Source: Candidatus Gastranaerophilales bacterium
Lineage (GTDB): Bacteria; Cyanobacteriota; Vampirovibrionia; Gastranaerophilales; Gastranaerophilaceae
Assembly: GCA_947630535.1 (NCBI GenBank)
Contig: CANRHZ010000007.1
Span: 1-60,775 of the forward strand
Reading direction: 5' to 3'
Length of the DNA: 60,775 bases
Part shown: positions 8,079-17,649 of the stretch, one piece after another
Layout of the letters: the number at the start of each line of letters is the position of its first letter
Numbering within the stretch: the stretch's first letter is position 1
Position numbers and translations under genes: made by a program
The notes under the pieces: model-generated
Database searches by the model: none
What the model was told of the DNA's origin: nothing
Seen by the model: only the letters and a program-made list of their open reading frames with translations

Positions 8079-9119
8079 ATGAAACTTGATTTTAAAAAAA
8101 GGATAACCGAATTTCACTATGGCAGATTTTCTTTCATTCTTTTTTTATTGTTTTTCATTCCTTCGATTTTTTACTATTTGATAATTTCAATAAAAAATTT
8201 TTTATACGAAATAAACCTCTTAAAAGAAAAAAAAATCGGACTTTTTGTTATTTGTGCGGGCAACCTTACAACGGGCGGTGTCGGAAAAACTCCTGTTGTA
8301 ATTGAATTAGCTAATTACTTTTCTTCAAAAGGAAAAAAAACCGCAATTTTATCAAGGGGCTATAAATCAAAACTCGATAGCTCCCTTGTTCATATTATAA
8401 GGACCTATGATTCTATTTTAATGAACGACGCTAATATAGTGGGGGATGAAATAAGCCTTATTTCAAAAAATGTTAACGGTTGCGCATTAATTCTTTCAAA
8501 AGATAGATTTGAAGGTGCAAGATGCGCAAAAGAAAAGCTCGGGGCGGAAATTCTTATTATGGATGACGGGTTTTCAAACAGAAAAATTTATAAGAATTTT
8601 AATTTACTTCTTGTCGATTATAAAAATATGTTTGGAAACGGTTTTTGCCTTCCCTTGGGACCCTTAAGAGAGCCTGTTAGAGAATTAAAAAGGGCAGATA
8701 GAATTCTTTTTGTTGATAAAACGGGGCAAAAAAATAAAAAGATAGATAAATTCATAAAAAAATTAAACATCCCCTATTCATATTGCAAAATAGAAAACGG
8801 GGAAGTTTATAACATTAAAACAAAAGAGCCATTGCATGAAAAAGCAAAAATAGTTGTATTCTCAGGGATTGGACAAAATGAAGCATTCTTTTTAAACCTG
8901 AAAGAAAAATTTGAAGTTATAAAAACAGTTTCGTTTTCTGACCACTATGAATACAGTCAAAAAGATATAGACCATATTATCTCAATTCAAAAAGAAGCAG
9001 GCGCTTCTAAAATAGTTACAACCGAAAAAGATATGGTAAAAATTCTGAATTTAAATAATATTGATGATATTTATGCCCTTAAAATAAAGGCAAAATTTGA
9101 TTTTGATATAATAAAATAA
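8079..9119 (+). CDS. lpxK: Tetraacyldisaccharide 4'-kinase
   Basis: LpxK phosphorylates the 4' position of the lipid A disaccharide to give lipid IVA, on the inner membrane. The 346-residue protein has an N-terminal membrane helix (about 19-40) and the family P-loop GNLTTGGVGKTPVV, then LSRGYKS, VGDEISLIS, LIMDDGFSNRK and LPLGPLREP. It follows mlaD after 3 bases. Together with lpxI and lpxB elsewhere in the window it shows that this organism makes lipid A. Confidence 0.93.
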   Translation: MKLDFKKRITEFHYGRFSFILFLLFFIPSIFYYLIISIKNFLYEINLLKEKKIGLFVICAGNLTTGGVGKTPVVIELANYFSSKGKKTAILSRGYKSKLDSSLVHIIRTYDSILMNDANIVGDEISLISKNVNGCALILSKDRFEGARCAKEKLGAEILIMDDGFSNRKIYKNFNLLLVDYKNMFGNGFCLPLGPLREPVRELKRADRILFVDKTGQKNKKIDKFIKKLNIPYSYCKIENGEVYNIKTKEPLHEKAKIVVFSGIGQNEAFFLNLKEKFEVIKTVSFSDHYEYSQKDIDHIISIQKEAGASKIVTTEKDMVKILNLNNIDDIYALKIKAKFDFDIIK

Positions 9120-9147
9120 AAGGAGAGGTTTTTTTACTTCTCCTTTT
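9118..9147. terminator. Bidirectional intrinsic terminator between lpxK and the DAHP synthase gene
   Basis: Arms AAAAGGAGA (9118-9126) and TCTCCTTTT (9139-9147) with a T-rich loop and flanking T/A runs, lying between two convergent genes. Confidence 0.8.
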
Positions 9148-9160
9148 TATATTTTTTATT

Positions 9161-10195
9161 TTATGAATTTTTGTTTTCGTAATCAATTCTTCCGATTAAT
9201 TTATTTATTCTTTTTGTAACATCCCTGAACATATCAAGATCAAGGCTCTGTGCGCCATCCGAGCTTGCATTATCGGGATCGTTATGAATTTCATACATAA
9301 GTCCGTGCGCCCCCGCAATTAAAGCGGCTTTTCCCATTGGTTCAATTAAATATCTTCTTCCTGTTCCATGGGAAGGGTCTACAATAACCGGAAGATGAGA
9401 ATATTTTCTCAAAATGGGAACTGCGGCAATATCAAGGGTATTTCTTGTAAAGTCGCTATCGTATCCTTTTACGCCCCTTTCGCACAAAATGACGTTCGGG
9501 TTGCCGTTATACATAATGTGTTCCGCAGCAAGCAAAAACTCTTTAATTGATGCGGCAGGCCCTCTTTTTAACATAACAGGCTTTTTTATGTGCCCGAGCG
9601 CTTTTAAGAGTTTAAAGTTTTGCATATTTCTTGCGCCAACCTGCAAAATATCCGCATATTTATTTACAAGCGGTATATCCATGGTGTCCATAACCTCGGT
9701 TACAACAAGAAGTCCGGTTTGTTTTCTTGCTTCAGCCAAAAACTCAAGCCCCTTTTCTTCAAGACCCTGAAAATCATACGGAGAGGTTCTTGGTTTAAAA
9801 GCACCCCCTCTTAAAAATTCGCAGCCCATTTCTTTTGCGGCTTTTGCAATTGTCAAAAGGCTTTCTATATCCCTTTCAACCGAGCATGGTCCCACCATTA
9901 AAACGGGTTTTTCTTTTCCTCCGATTTTTACTCCGTTAGGAAACTTTATAACGGTGTCTTTTGGGTGAGAGGTTCTTCCCGCAAGCTTGTAGGGTTCTTG
10001 AATTGCTTTAACCGTTTGAACACCGTCAAACCCTGCGATAATTTGGGGGCTTAGCATTCTTTTATCGCCGATTGCGGCAATAACTTTCAATACATCCCCG
10101 TAGTTTATATTTACTCTAAACCCGTGTTTTTCTAAATATTTAACAACCTTATCAACCTGAGCATCAGTTGCTTTTGGCTCCATTACAACAATCAT
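9161..10195 (-). CDS. aroF: 3-deoxy-7-phosphoheptulonate (DAHP) synthase, beta-type with N-terminal regulatory domain
   Basis: Condenses phosphoenolpyruvate and erythrose 4-phosphate, the entry step of the shikimate pathway. The 344-residue protein has an N-terminal ferredoxin-like domain (about 1-65) and the catalytic barrel with GPCSVE, LRGGAFKPRTSPYDFQG, VGARNMQNF, LKRGPAAS and DPSHGTGRR. This is the AroA-beta/KDO8P-synthase-like class found in cyanobacteria, Thermotoga and Bacillus, where the extra domain mediates feedback inhibition by aromatic amino acids. AAGGAAG precedes the ATG. Single-gene unit. Confidence 0.93.
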   Translation of the reverse strand: MIVVMEPKATDAQVDKVVKYLEKHGFRVNINYGDVLKVIAAIGDKRMLSPQIIAGFDGVQTVKAIQEPYKLAGRTSHPKDTVIKFPNGVKIGGKEKPVLMVGPCSVERDIESLLTIAKAAKEMGCEFLRGGAFKPRTSPYDFQGLEEKGLEFLAEARKQTGLLVVTEVMDTMDIPLVNKYADILQVGARNMQNFKLLKALGHIKKPVMLKRGPAASIKEFLLAAEHIMYNGNPNVILCERGVKGYDSDFTRNTLDIAAVPILRKYSHLPVIVDPSHGTGRRYLIEPMGKAALIAGAHGLMYEIHNDPDNASSDGAQSLDLDMFRDVTKRINKLIGRIDYENKNS

Positions 10196-10246
10196 CTTTT
10201 TTATCTTCCTTTTAAATTATTATATGTACTAATTAAATCATAAAAA

Positions 10247-12031
10247 TTATTTATTTAAAGAGTTCATATAATCCTTTATGCCTAAAGTTTCAGAACCTGC
10301 AACAGGAACGGATGCATTGTTGTTTTCAATATTTTTTTTGCCGTCTTTTCTAAGCTTTTTATTAACCATGGCAACAACCCTTCCTATAACCGGAGTCATA
10401 AGCACCGTAACCAAAAACCTTACGGTTATTGTAAATACAGTCAGTGATTTTGCCTTGGATATATTTTTATAAATGTTTTGCGCCTGTTTTTCAAAGCCCG
10501 AAACCGCAATTTTTGTGAGGTCATCAGAGTTTATTATGTTTTTGGATATTGCTTCTTTAACAATACCGTTATTTTTAAGGGCATTCACTGCGTCTTTAAG
10601 GTTGGATGTTAATTTTTCCGCTCCTTCGGACAGAAGGTCGTCCGAATGGTTCATGAGATTTTTAATATCGCTTGAATCTTTTTTACCTTCAAGTGCGTAT
10701 TCCAAAGTTTTAACTATATTTTGATTTGATTTATCAAAAATTTCGCACTCTCTGTTTTTTACATAGCTTTTGAATAACTGTTCGGTCGGTTTATCCGTGT
10801 ATTTATCTATTAAAAATGCCGCCGTGCTTGATGCAACCGTAACCATAAAGTTATTTATCATGAGGGGGAGTTTTCTGTCCTCCTCAATTTTATCCGATTT
10901 TCTTGTATTATTTATATAAAAATAAGTTATTGCAAAAGATGCCATATCAGACCATCTTGCAGATACTTTATCAAAATGTGCGGATGTTTCAACAACTTTT
11001 TTGGCGGGGTTGGTGGTTGAAATTTTTCCTATAAACTTAGCAATGGGCTTTGATAGAGTTTCACAGTATGCCGTTTTTGCTTTTGATACAATGTTTGTTT
11101 TCTTTGGAATATCTTGTGTAATTTCTATAATTTGAGATACTCCACCTTTAAAATGCGGAGCATCATCTTTATTTAACCCCTTAAAGGAAGGATTTTTAAT
11201 TTTATCCTCTTTTTTGTTTGAATCCATTCTTATGGAATTCATAACTGTCATCTGTTTTAGAGGGCTTTCTATTTGTTTGTTTTCTTTTTTCTTATCTTTA
11301 TGGAATAAGAATTTTAAAATGTAGGGGGTAAGTGCTATTGTAATCCCTGCCTTAAGGGGTGCAACCCCGATATCAGGAAATTTTTTATATGTTGTTTTAA
11401 ACGCATCCCCGAGTGTACTTTTTAAGCCTGTTTGCAGTTCTTCTGATTTTAAGGCTTTAACATAGTCCATATCTTTTATATATTTAGTCGGGTTTTTGCC
11501 GTTTAAGCTTTCTGTTATCTTATTGACCGCAGTAGAAAACGGGCCTAAAATTAAGTTTGAAATCCCAAATCCTACAAATGCGCTTACCGCATTTTTTGTT
11601 GCGGACATTTCTTTATCTTCTTTTTCCGCTCCGGGCATTGCAAGAACACATGCCGGTTTTAACATACCCGCAACCACAAGGGCAGTCATTGCTTCATAGA
11701 AAGTTTCATTTTTTTGTACACTGTTCAAAACCCCTTTAAACCAGTTGGCGCTACCGACTTTTTGTGCCAGTGAAGATATTTTTAAATTTTCCCCGCTTTG
11801 GAGAACTTCTTTGGTTAGTTTTGTAACTAACTTAGGGTCGCCCGCAAATGAAACATTATCCTTTATTAAACATTCAGACCCGCCTATGCTTTCGCACTGT
11901 GCGGGTCTTTCAATGTTTTGCCTGTTTTTTTGTTGTATGGAATTATTACAGTTATCCTTTATTCGCACTCTATGGCTTTTAATTCCATACATAGACATAT
12001 TATTTAAAGATTTTATTTTTTCTATCTTCAT
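10247..12031 (-). CDS. Large membrane-associated protein of unknown function
   Basis: I do not recognise this 594-residue protein. It has several hydrophobic segments (about 120-135, 150-175, 225-245, 365-375, 390-410 and near 530-560) separated by Lys/Asn/Ser-rich stretches, so it is probably a multi-span membrane protein. Short FxG-type motifs occur in its linkers: VSFAG, PSFKG and PHFKG. Its N-terminus (MKI...NNMSMYG) resembles that of the AAA+ protein at 20433 (MKINSINNITFGY). No signal peptide and no catalytic motif were seen. It is flanked by aroF and the gshB-like gene on the same strand with 50-base gaps. Codon use matches the surroundings. Confidence 0.7.
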   Translation of the reverse strand: MKIEKIKSLNNMSMYGIKSHRVRIKDNCNNSIQQKNRQNIERPAQCESIGGSECLIKDNVSFAGDPKLVTKLTKEVLQSGENLKISSLAQKVGSANWFKGVLNSVQKNETFYEAMTALVVAGMLKPACVLAMPGAEKEDKEMSATKNAVSAFVGFGISNLILGPFSTAVNKITESLNGKNPTKYIKDMDYVKALKSEELQTGLKSTLGDAFKTTYKKFPDIGVAPLKAGITIALTPYILKFLFHKDKKKENKQIESPLKQMTVMNSIRMDSNKKEDKIKNPSFKGLNKDDAPHFKGGVSQIIEITQDIPKKTNIVSKAKTAYCETLSKPIAKFIGKISTTNPAKKVVETSAHFDKVSARWSDMASFAITYFYINNTRKSDKIEEDRKLPLMINNFMVTVASSTAAFLIDKYTDKPTEQLFKSYVKNRECEIFDKSNQNIVKTLEYALEGKKDSSDIKNLMNHSDDLLSEGAEKLTSNLKDAVNALKNNGIVKEAISKNIINSDDLTKIAVSGFEKQAQNIYKNISKAKSLTVFTITVRFLVTVLMTPVIGRVVAMVNKKLRKDGKKNIENNNASVPVAGSETLGIKDYMNSLNK

Positions 12032-12083
12032 GACAGTTATTTAAAACATGGCAATATTTTTTTTTGCGCTTGTCTGATAAATT

Positions 12084-13064
12084 TTAACATTTGGTTAAAA
12101 TTTTCATATTTTGATTATGGACATGATTTTGAAGTTTGTCAAAAATTATTTTTTCAAAGCGGATATTATACAGTGAATTTATCTCGTTTATGAAAAAGCA
12201 GGGGCTTGTTATATTTATTTCAATAATCTTATCTTCTATAACGTCTAATCCCGCCATATAAATGCCGTCTTTTATGAGGGTGTCCGATATTATTTTTTCC
12301 ATATCTTTTTGTTCTTTGGTTAAATCTCCCTTTATCAGGTTTTCTTTAATATGTTCATTAAATTTAAAGTCGTTATTGGTTGCAACTTTTCTTACCGCAT
12401 AATCCATAATTTCGCCCGCAATAAAAATAAGCCTTTTATCCCCGTTTTCTATTCCCTTTAAAAATTCCTGCACCATAACTTTTGTTTTGCCGTTATCGGT
12501 TGCGGCCAAAATAATTGCATTAATGTTTTTATCCGTTCCGTTAAGATAAAAAACTCCCGATGAAAAACACTTATTTAAGGGCTTTATAATTATTTCATTG
12601 TTTTCGTATAAAAATTCCTTAATTAGCTTTATATCGGATGTAACTATGTTTTTGGGGGCAAGCGAAGGAAATTTATTTATGTACAGTTTTTCATTTATGT
12701 TTCTTAAAGATGAGGGCGAATTTAAAAACAAGGTTTTGTCTTTATCCGCATAATCAAGAACGTATGTGGCATTAATAAAGTCAATATCAACGGGAGGGTC
12801 GGGGCGAACGTATACGATAGAGTATGAATTTATGAGTTCTTCTTTATATGAATTATCTTTTATAATCTCTTTTCCGCTTAATTTTACGGAATGAGATAAA
12901 GAATAGGGAGTGCATCCTTTTAAGTACAGTTCATGTTTTGTTGTGATGTCAACGCTATAGTTTTCTTCAAGATAGGTTTTGATAAGCCAAAAATCCGTAA
13001 CAAGAGGATTGAATTCAAAATACTTATATTCTGTTTCATCTATTATAAATAAAACTCTTTCCAT
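12084..13064 (-). CDS. gshB: GshB-like ATP-grasp ligase (glutathione synthase family)
   Basis: Glutathione synthase joins gamma-glutamylcysteine and glycine with ATP. The 326-residue protein has family features: NSPSSLRNINEKLY, YVRPDPPVD (the R-DPP motif), a central ATP-grasp part with EIIIKPLNKCFSSGVF, VMVQEFLKGIENGDKRLIFI and the metal-binding end DVIEDKIIEINITSP. No gshA-like gene is nearby, so another peptide-like substrate is possible. A start three codons upstream (13073) overlaps the -10 box TATAAT, so I place the start at 13064, seven bases after that box and without a ribosome site. Confidence 0.75.
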   Translation of the reverse strand: MERVLFIIDETEYKYFEFNPLVTDFWLIKTYLEENYSVDITTKHELYLKGCTPYSLSHSVKLSGKEIIKDNSYKEELINSYSIVYVRPDPPVDIDFINATYVLDYADKDKTLFLNSPSSLRNINEKLYINKFPSLAPKNIVTSDIKLIKEFLYENNEIIIKPLNKCFSSGVFYLNGTDKNINAIILAATDNGKTKVMVQEFLKGIENGDKRLIFIAGEIMDYAVRKVATNNDFKFNEHIKENLIKGDLTKEQKDMEKIISDTLIKDGIYMAGLDVIEDKIIEINITSPCFFINEINSLYNIRFEKIIFDKLQNHVHNQNMKILTKC

Positions 13065-13071
13065 ATAAACC

Positions 13072-13077
13072 ATTATA
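13072..13077 (-). promoter_or_regulatory. -10 box of the gshB-like gene
   Basis: TATAAT on the minus strand, seven bases before the ATG at 13064; the next upstream ATG (13073) lies within the box. Consistent with leaderless transcription. No good -35 element. Confidence 0.45.
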
Positions 13078-13126
13078 ATACAAAAATATTTGATAAACCC
13101 CCCGTGCCAAATTGGTAATAATTTGG

Positions 13127-13132
13127 TATAAT
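13127..13132 (+). promoter_or_regulatory. -10 box of the TPR gene at 13162
   Basis: TATAAT 29 bases before the ATG, preceded by TTTGG. The leader would be about 22 bases and carries the ribosome site GAGG, in contrast to the divergent gene on the other strand. Confidence 0.5.
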
Positions 13133-13161
13133 TATCTTAAATTTAAAACCTTGAGGTAAAA

Positions 13162-14208
13162 ATGAGAGAAGAAAAAATTCAGCTTCTTGTTGATGAAATA
13201 AAAAAAGACCCAAAAAATATCGAAAAATATAGGGCTCTTGCTGATTTTTACATTGATTTAAATGATTATGAAAATGCTTTTAGCGTTTATCAGGATTTGT
13301 TAAAAATTAACCCTAACGATATGCAATCCATTATTAATTCGGGAAGTATTAAGTTTTTTTCGAAAGATTATTTGAAATCTAAAGAATACTATTTAAAAGG
13401 GATTGAAATTGACCCTGAAAATTACCTCTTAAGATATAATTTGGGAAATGTATATGCGGAACTGAATGATTATGAAAATGCAATAAAAGAGTATAAAACT
13501 GCAGTCAGATGCGGTATGAATAATGCTCAAATTTATAATGCAATAGGAATTTTATATTCCGATAACGGGCATTACTTTGATTCTAAAGAATGTTTTATAA
13601 AAGCACTTACTCTTGAACCAAACAACTATGAATGTCTTGCAAATTACGGCACACTTTGTCAGAGAATGAATAATTTTAAATCGGCCGAAGAATTCTATAA
13701 AAAATCTCTTGAAGTAAAAAAAGATAATGAACAGGTAGCGCTTGCGCTTGCAAATTTATATATGCAATTAAACAAAAAGGAACAGGCGGAAAAATATTTT
13801 GAGCTTGCCGTTAAAATCCAACCTAATTATTATTCCGCTTGGGTTTGCAGAGCAATTTTCCATTCCGACGAGAAAGATTTTGATAAAGCAATCGAATACT
13901 ATAAAAATGCTATTGAGCTTGAACCTAAAAAGCCTAATGCCTATATGCTTTTAGCCCACCTTCTTTTAAATGAGAAAAGGTATGAAGAAGCTATAGACAC
14001 ATACAAAAAAAGCCTTCCGCTTGCCGAAAATCATACTATGGTTTATATATTCATTGCAAACACATATATGTTAAACAACGATATGAAAAACGCAATAGAA
14101 TATTACAGGCTGGCTATTAAAGAGTCCCCCGATAATCAGGAAGTCATGCTTATATATATAGATATATTGAATGAATACGTTGAAGGAAAATTTGAAAATG
14201 CAGCTTAG
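13162..14208 (+). CDS. Tetratricopeptide repeat protein
   Basis: The 348-residue protein is made almost wholly of about nine TPR units, with typical spacing such as YENAFSVYQDLLKINPND, YLKSKEYYLKGIEIDPEN and FDKAIEYYKNAIELEPKK. TPRs form helical superhelices for protein-protein contacts. There is no signal peptide or membrane segment, so it is probably a cytoplasmic scaffold. It overlaps the next gene by 11 bases. Specific partners are unknown. A second TPR protein lies at 14658. Confidence 0.85.
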   Translation: MREEKIQLLVDEIKKDPKNIEKYRALADFYIDLNDYENAFSVYQDLLKINPNDMQSIINSGSIKFFSKDYLKSKEYYLKGIEIDPENYLLRYNLGNVYAELNDYENAIKEYKTAVRCGMNNAQIYNAIGILYSDNGHYFDSKECFIKALTLEPNNYECLANYGTLCQRMNNFKSAEEFYKKSLEVKKDNEQVALALANLYMQLNKKEQAEKYFELAVKIQPNYYSAWVCRAIFHSDEKDFDKAIEYYKNAIELEPKKPNAYMLLAHLLLNEKRYEEAIDTYKKSLPLAENHTMVYIFIANTYMLNNDMKNAIEYYRLAIKESPDNQEVMLIYIDILNEYVEGKFENAA

Positions 14209-14614
14209 CAAAAATGAAACTCCTCTGTTTGAAAGGTTAATTGCAATAGGCTCATACATGACATTCGGGACGGTCGGGATGATTTATCTTTTATTAAATT
14301 ATTTTGTCATAAAAAAGCCCGCCTCACGTTTTTTAACAACAAACATTATTCAATCCTTTATACTGTCAATACTGTATGCAATATTTTCTCTTTTATACGG
14401 GATTTTTATGCCGATTTTGGTAAGCATTCCTTTAGTTGGGAAAATACTTTTATTTATACATAACTTTCTTTTTGAAACCCCTATATACTTTTCTTGGAGC
14501 TTTATTAATTTTATTATTGTTCTTTTTCTCATTTATCTTTCTTTATTTGCACTGTTTGCAAAATTGCCATATATACCTTTTGTCACGGATATATCAAAGG
14601 AAATTTTTAAGTAA
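14198..14614 (+). CDS. Small polytopic membrane protein, possibly Tic20-like
   Basis: The 139-residue protein has four hydrophobic segments (about 18-35, 50-72, 78-95 and 105-125). The order of a Phe/Arg-rich loop (PASRFLTTNIIQSFIL) after the first hydrophobic pair resembles Tic20/Ycf60-type proteins of cyanobacteria, but the resemblance is weak. An in-frame ATG at 14171 exists, but GAAGGA lies correctly spaced before 14198, so I choose the shorter start. It overlaps the end of the preceding TPR gene, hence translational coupling. Confidence 0.6.
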   Translation: MQLSKNETPLFERLIAIGSYMTFGTVGMIYLLLNYFVIKKPASRFLTTNIIQSFILSILYAIFSLLYGIFMPILVSIPLVGKILLFIHNFLFETPIYFSWSFINFIIVLFLIYLSLFALFAKLPYIPFVTDISKEIFK

Positions 14615-14622
14615 GCTTTTTG

Positions 14623-14651
14623 TTGATAGTTTTTATAAACGATAGTATTAT
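14623..14651 (+). promoter_or_regulatory. Promoter of the TPR-lysC-ldpA-tilS-hpt unit
   Basis: TTGATA (14623-14628), exactly 17 bases, then TATTAT (14646-14651). The ATG at 14658 follows after six bases without a ribosome site: a strong candidate leaderless start. Confidence 0.6.
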
Positions 14652-14657
14652 ACAAAT

Positions 14658-16367
14658 ATGTTTAATTCGCTAAAAAAGCTAATAAATAAAATAAACAAAC
14701 TTGACGATTATGTAAATATTTATAAAGACAACGCAATTGAAGTTTCAATGCCCTCATACGCTTATATGAACTGGGGATTAAAGCTTCTTGATATGGGTGA
14801 AAATGTAAGAGCCGTTGAAATCCTTGAAAGAAGTGTTGAGATGCCCTATAAAAATTCAAATTCCTATGTAAATCTTGCAATTGCGCTTGCAAAACAAAAA
14901 AGATTAGATGAAGCAATAGACCTTCTAAAAAAAGCGACGAAACTGGACAATAAAAATTCAAGAGCGTATTTATTTATGGGTACGCTTTATTGCGAACTTG
15001 AAAAGTTTAATCTTTCAAAGAGCGCATTTTCAGTTGCAATAAAAATTGACCCGAGAAATTCACAGGCCTATTTAAACCGAGCCATATATTATGCAAAAAT
15101 AAATAAAATTAAAGAAGCAAACGAGGACTTTAAATTTGCTTGCAGAATAAATCCCGAATTTGCGCAAGCCTGGTTTTTGTGGGGAATTTTATCAAGTCAA
15201 AATAAACAGTTTGATATTGCATTTGAAAAGTTTAAAAGGGCGGTTTCAATTCAGCCCTTTTTCCCTGAAGCATACTATCATCTTGCAACAATTTCTTACC
15301 TTAAAACGGATTATGTCAATGCAATAAAGTATGCAAAAAAAGCAATAGCCCAAGACAATAAAAAAATAGACTCATACATTGTTCTTGCCGAATCATGGCT
15401 TCATTTAAATCGTGAAAAAGAATGTTTCTTGGCATACGAAAAGGCGCTTGAATTATGTGATGTAACAAGTCATTTTTATTATTCCTTCGGAGTTAGTTTT
15501 CAGTATTTCAAAAGGTGGGATGAATCTTTTGATAAATTTAGAAAAGCTCTTGAACTTGATGATAAAAATTTTCTTGCATACTATGCGCTTTCAATAAGCT
15601 ATATAAAAAAAGAACAGGAAGATGAAGCAAAAGAACTTCTGTTAAAAGCGGTTGAAATAAAAGCGGATTATACACCCGCTTTATATAACCTTGCTCAGTA
15701 TTATGCAAGAAAAAAAGAATACTTTAAGGCAATTGAATATTATAAAAAAGTGCAGGAACATTCAACAAATTCAAACAAACTTTTTATCAATATTGCAGAA
15801 GCATACGAACTTATGGAAGATATTGAAAATTCTCTTGAATACTGGAAAAAAGCCGTTGAATATAATCCTGATGACCTTGATGCAAGAATAGGACTTGCAA
15901 ATATTTATCTTAAATCAGGAGATATACAAAGCGCAATAAGAAAAATAAGAGGGATATACAAGACAAATAAAAATGATAAAAAAATTCTTTTGATGTACGG
16001 TATTTTACTTTTACACAACAATGAATTCTATGAAGCAATAGAAAAAATTGACGAGGCGCTTAAAATTGATGAAAATTTTGAACCCTTAAAGCATGTTAAG
16101 GCAGAATGCCTCATAAAACTTTTAAAACTTGATGAAGCCAAAAAAATTATAGATACCCTTTCGTATGAGGGCGAATTTAAAGATGAAGCGAATTATCTTC
16201 TTGCTCTTTTAAATCTTGGATATATTAAAGATGAAAATAAAAATGAATTAATAGAGCAAACAATTCAAATTTGTGATAAAATAATTGCGCCTGACAATGA
16301 AGAATTTGGAAAGAAAGCTTCTATAATAAAAGACGAGCTCATTAAAATAAAGGAATTAAATACGTAA
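14658..16367 (+). CDS. Long tetratricopeptide repeat protein
   Basis: A 569-residue protein with about thirteen TPR-like units from residue 30 to the end, for example [17 protein letters not shown]-type helices, [18 protein letters not shown] and [17 protein letters not shown]. No signal peptide or membrane segment is seen, so it is cytoplasmic. It is the first gene of a tightly packed unit (2 bases to lysC). Function unknown; it probably scaffolds a complex. The start lacks a ribosome site (see promoter). Confidence 0.85.
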   Translation: MFNSLKKLINKINKLDDYVNIYKDNAIEVSMPSYAYMNWGLKLLDMGENVRAVEILERSVEMPYKNSNSYVNLAIALAKQKRLDEAIDLLKKATKLDNKNSRAYLFMGTLYCELEKFNLSKSAFSVAIKIDPRNSQAYLNRAIYYAKINKIKEANEDFKFACRINPEFAQAWFLWGILSSQNKQFDIAFEKFKRAVSIQPFFPEAYYHLATISYLKTDYVNAIKYAKKAIAQDNKKIDSYIVLAESWLHLNREKECFLAYEKALELCDVTSHFYYSFGVSFQYFKRWDESFDKFRKALELDDKNFLAYYALSISYIKKEQEDEAKELLLKAVEIKADYTPALYNLAQYYARKKEYFKAIEYYKKVQEHSTNSNKLFINIAEAYELMEDIENSLEYWKKAVEYNPDDLDARIGLANIYLKSGDIQSAIRKIRGIYKTNKNDKKILLMYGILLLHNNEFYEAIEKIDEALKIDENFEPLKHVKAECLIKLLKLDEAKKIIDTLSYEGEFKDEANYLLALLNLGYIKDENKNELIEQTIQICDKIIAPDNEEFGKKASIIKDELIKIKELNT

Positions 16368-16369
16368 AA

Positions 16370-17647
16370 ATGACAATAATAGTTCAAAAATTTGGCGGAA
16401 CATCACTTGCGGATGTTGAAAAGATAAAAAATGTTGCAAATGCCGTAGTAAGAGAAAAAAAACTCGGAAATGACGTCATTGTTGTAGTGTCCGCCATGGG
16501 GCATACAACCGATAATTTGATAAAACTTGCACATGAAATTTCAGATCACCCGTCAGACAGAGAAATGGATATGCTTATGTCTACGGGCGAACAAATTTCA
16601 ATTGCTCTATTGACAATGGCAATCCATGAGCTAGGCTACAATGCTGTTTCTATGACAGGTGCGCAAGTCGGTATTTTAACAGAAGAAACTCATTCAAAGG
16701 CAAGGATAGTTGATATTAATACCAATAAACTTCTTGAACATGTAAATAACGGTGAAATAGTTATTGTTGCAGGTTTTCAAGGTGTTACGAAAGAAGGCGA
16801 AATTACAACCTTAGGCAGAGGCGGCTCCGATACTTCAGCAGTTGCAATAGCTGCAAAATTGCAGGTTGAAAATCCGGGTTCCGTTGAAAGATGTGATATT
16901 TATTCTGATGTTGAGGGAATTTATACCACAGACCCTAGAGTTGTACCCACTGCAAGAAAACTAAAAGAGATTTCATACGAAGAAATGCTTGAACTTGCAA
17001 GAGTTGGCGCTAATGTTTTGCACCCGAGGTCGGTTGAAACGGCAAAACAATTTCAAGTCCCGATGCGCCTTAGAAGCTCATTTAAACTTGAAGATTTAGG
17101 AACACTGGTTATAGGAGTCGAAAAAATGGAAATTTATAAACCCGTAACAGGACTTGCTTGCGATAAATCACAGGTAAGAGTTGTTATATGTGATGTGCCC
17201 GACAGGCCCGGAAACGCAGGAAAACTGTTCAGCCTGCTTGCAAAATACGAGCTTTCCGTTGATATGATTATTCAATCTTATGCCAGAAGCTCAAACAACA
17301 CAAACGATATAGCGTTTACTATAGATAAAGACGACCTGTCAAAATTTGTTTCCATTAAAGATGAAATTACTTCTATATTAAACCCTTCAACGGTTCATAT
17401 TGATGAAGATATTGCAAAAATTTCAATAGTGGGGGCAGGCATGATAGACAGACCCGGTATTGCGGCTTCAATGTTTGAAACTCTTGCAAAAGAGGCAATA
17501 AATATAAAAATGATTTCAACATCGGAAATTAAAATAAGCTGCCTTGTTGAAAAAATGCACGCAAAACAGGCAACAGAAGCGCTATGTAAAACATTTGAAC
17601 TTGACGGACAAGATGTTGCGCTTGTCCACGGCACACTTCCGGAATAA
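16370..17647 (+). CDS. lysC: Aspartate kinase
   Basis: Phosphorylates aspartate, the first step to lysine, threonine and methionine. The 425-residue protein begins with the family motif [11 protein letters not shown], contains [34 protein letters not shown] (in part) and [12 protein letters not shown], and ends in two ACT domains (about 265-425) that bind feedback inhibitors. It is the alpha+beta type of normal length. It is 2 bases from both neighbours. Confidence 0.95.
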   Translation: MTIIVQKFGGTSLADVEKIKNVANAVVREKKLGNDVIVVVSAMGHTTDNLIKLAHEISDHPSDREMDMLMSTGEQISIALLTMAIHELGYNAVSMTGAQVGILTEETHSKARIVDINTNKLLEHVNNGEIVIVAGFQGVTKEGEITTLGRGGSDTSAVAIAAKLQVENPGSVERCDIYSDVEGIYTTDPRVVPTARKLKEISYEEMLELARVGANVLHPRSVETAKQFQVPMRLRSSFKLEDLGTLVIGVEKMEIYKPVTGLACDKSQVRVVICDVPDRPGNAGKLFSLLAKYELSVDMIIQSYARSSNNTNDIAFTIDKDDLSKFVSIKDEITSILNPSTVHIDEDIAKISIVGAGMIDRPGIAASMFETLAKEAINIKMISTSEIKISCLVEKMHAKQATEALCKTFELDGQDVALVHGTLPE

Positions 17648-17649
17648 AA

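Noticed and set aside
9368-9814. Plus-strand frames across the DAHP synthase gene and similar frames opposite other genes
   Set aside because: They are shadows of strongly supported genes on the other strand, with no ribosome sites or family motifs.
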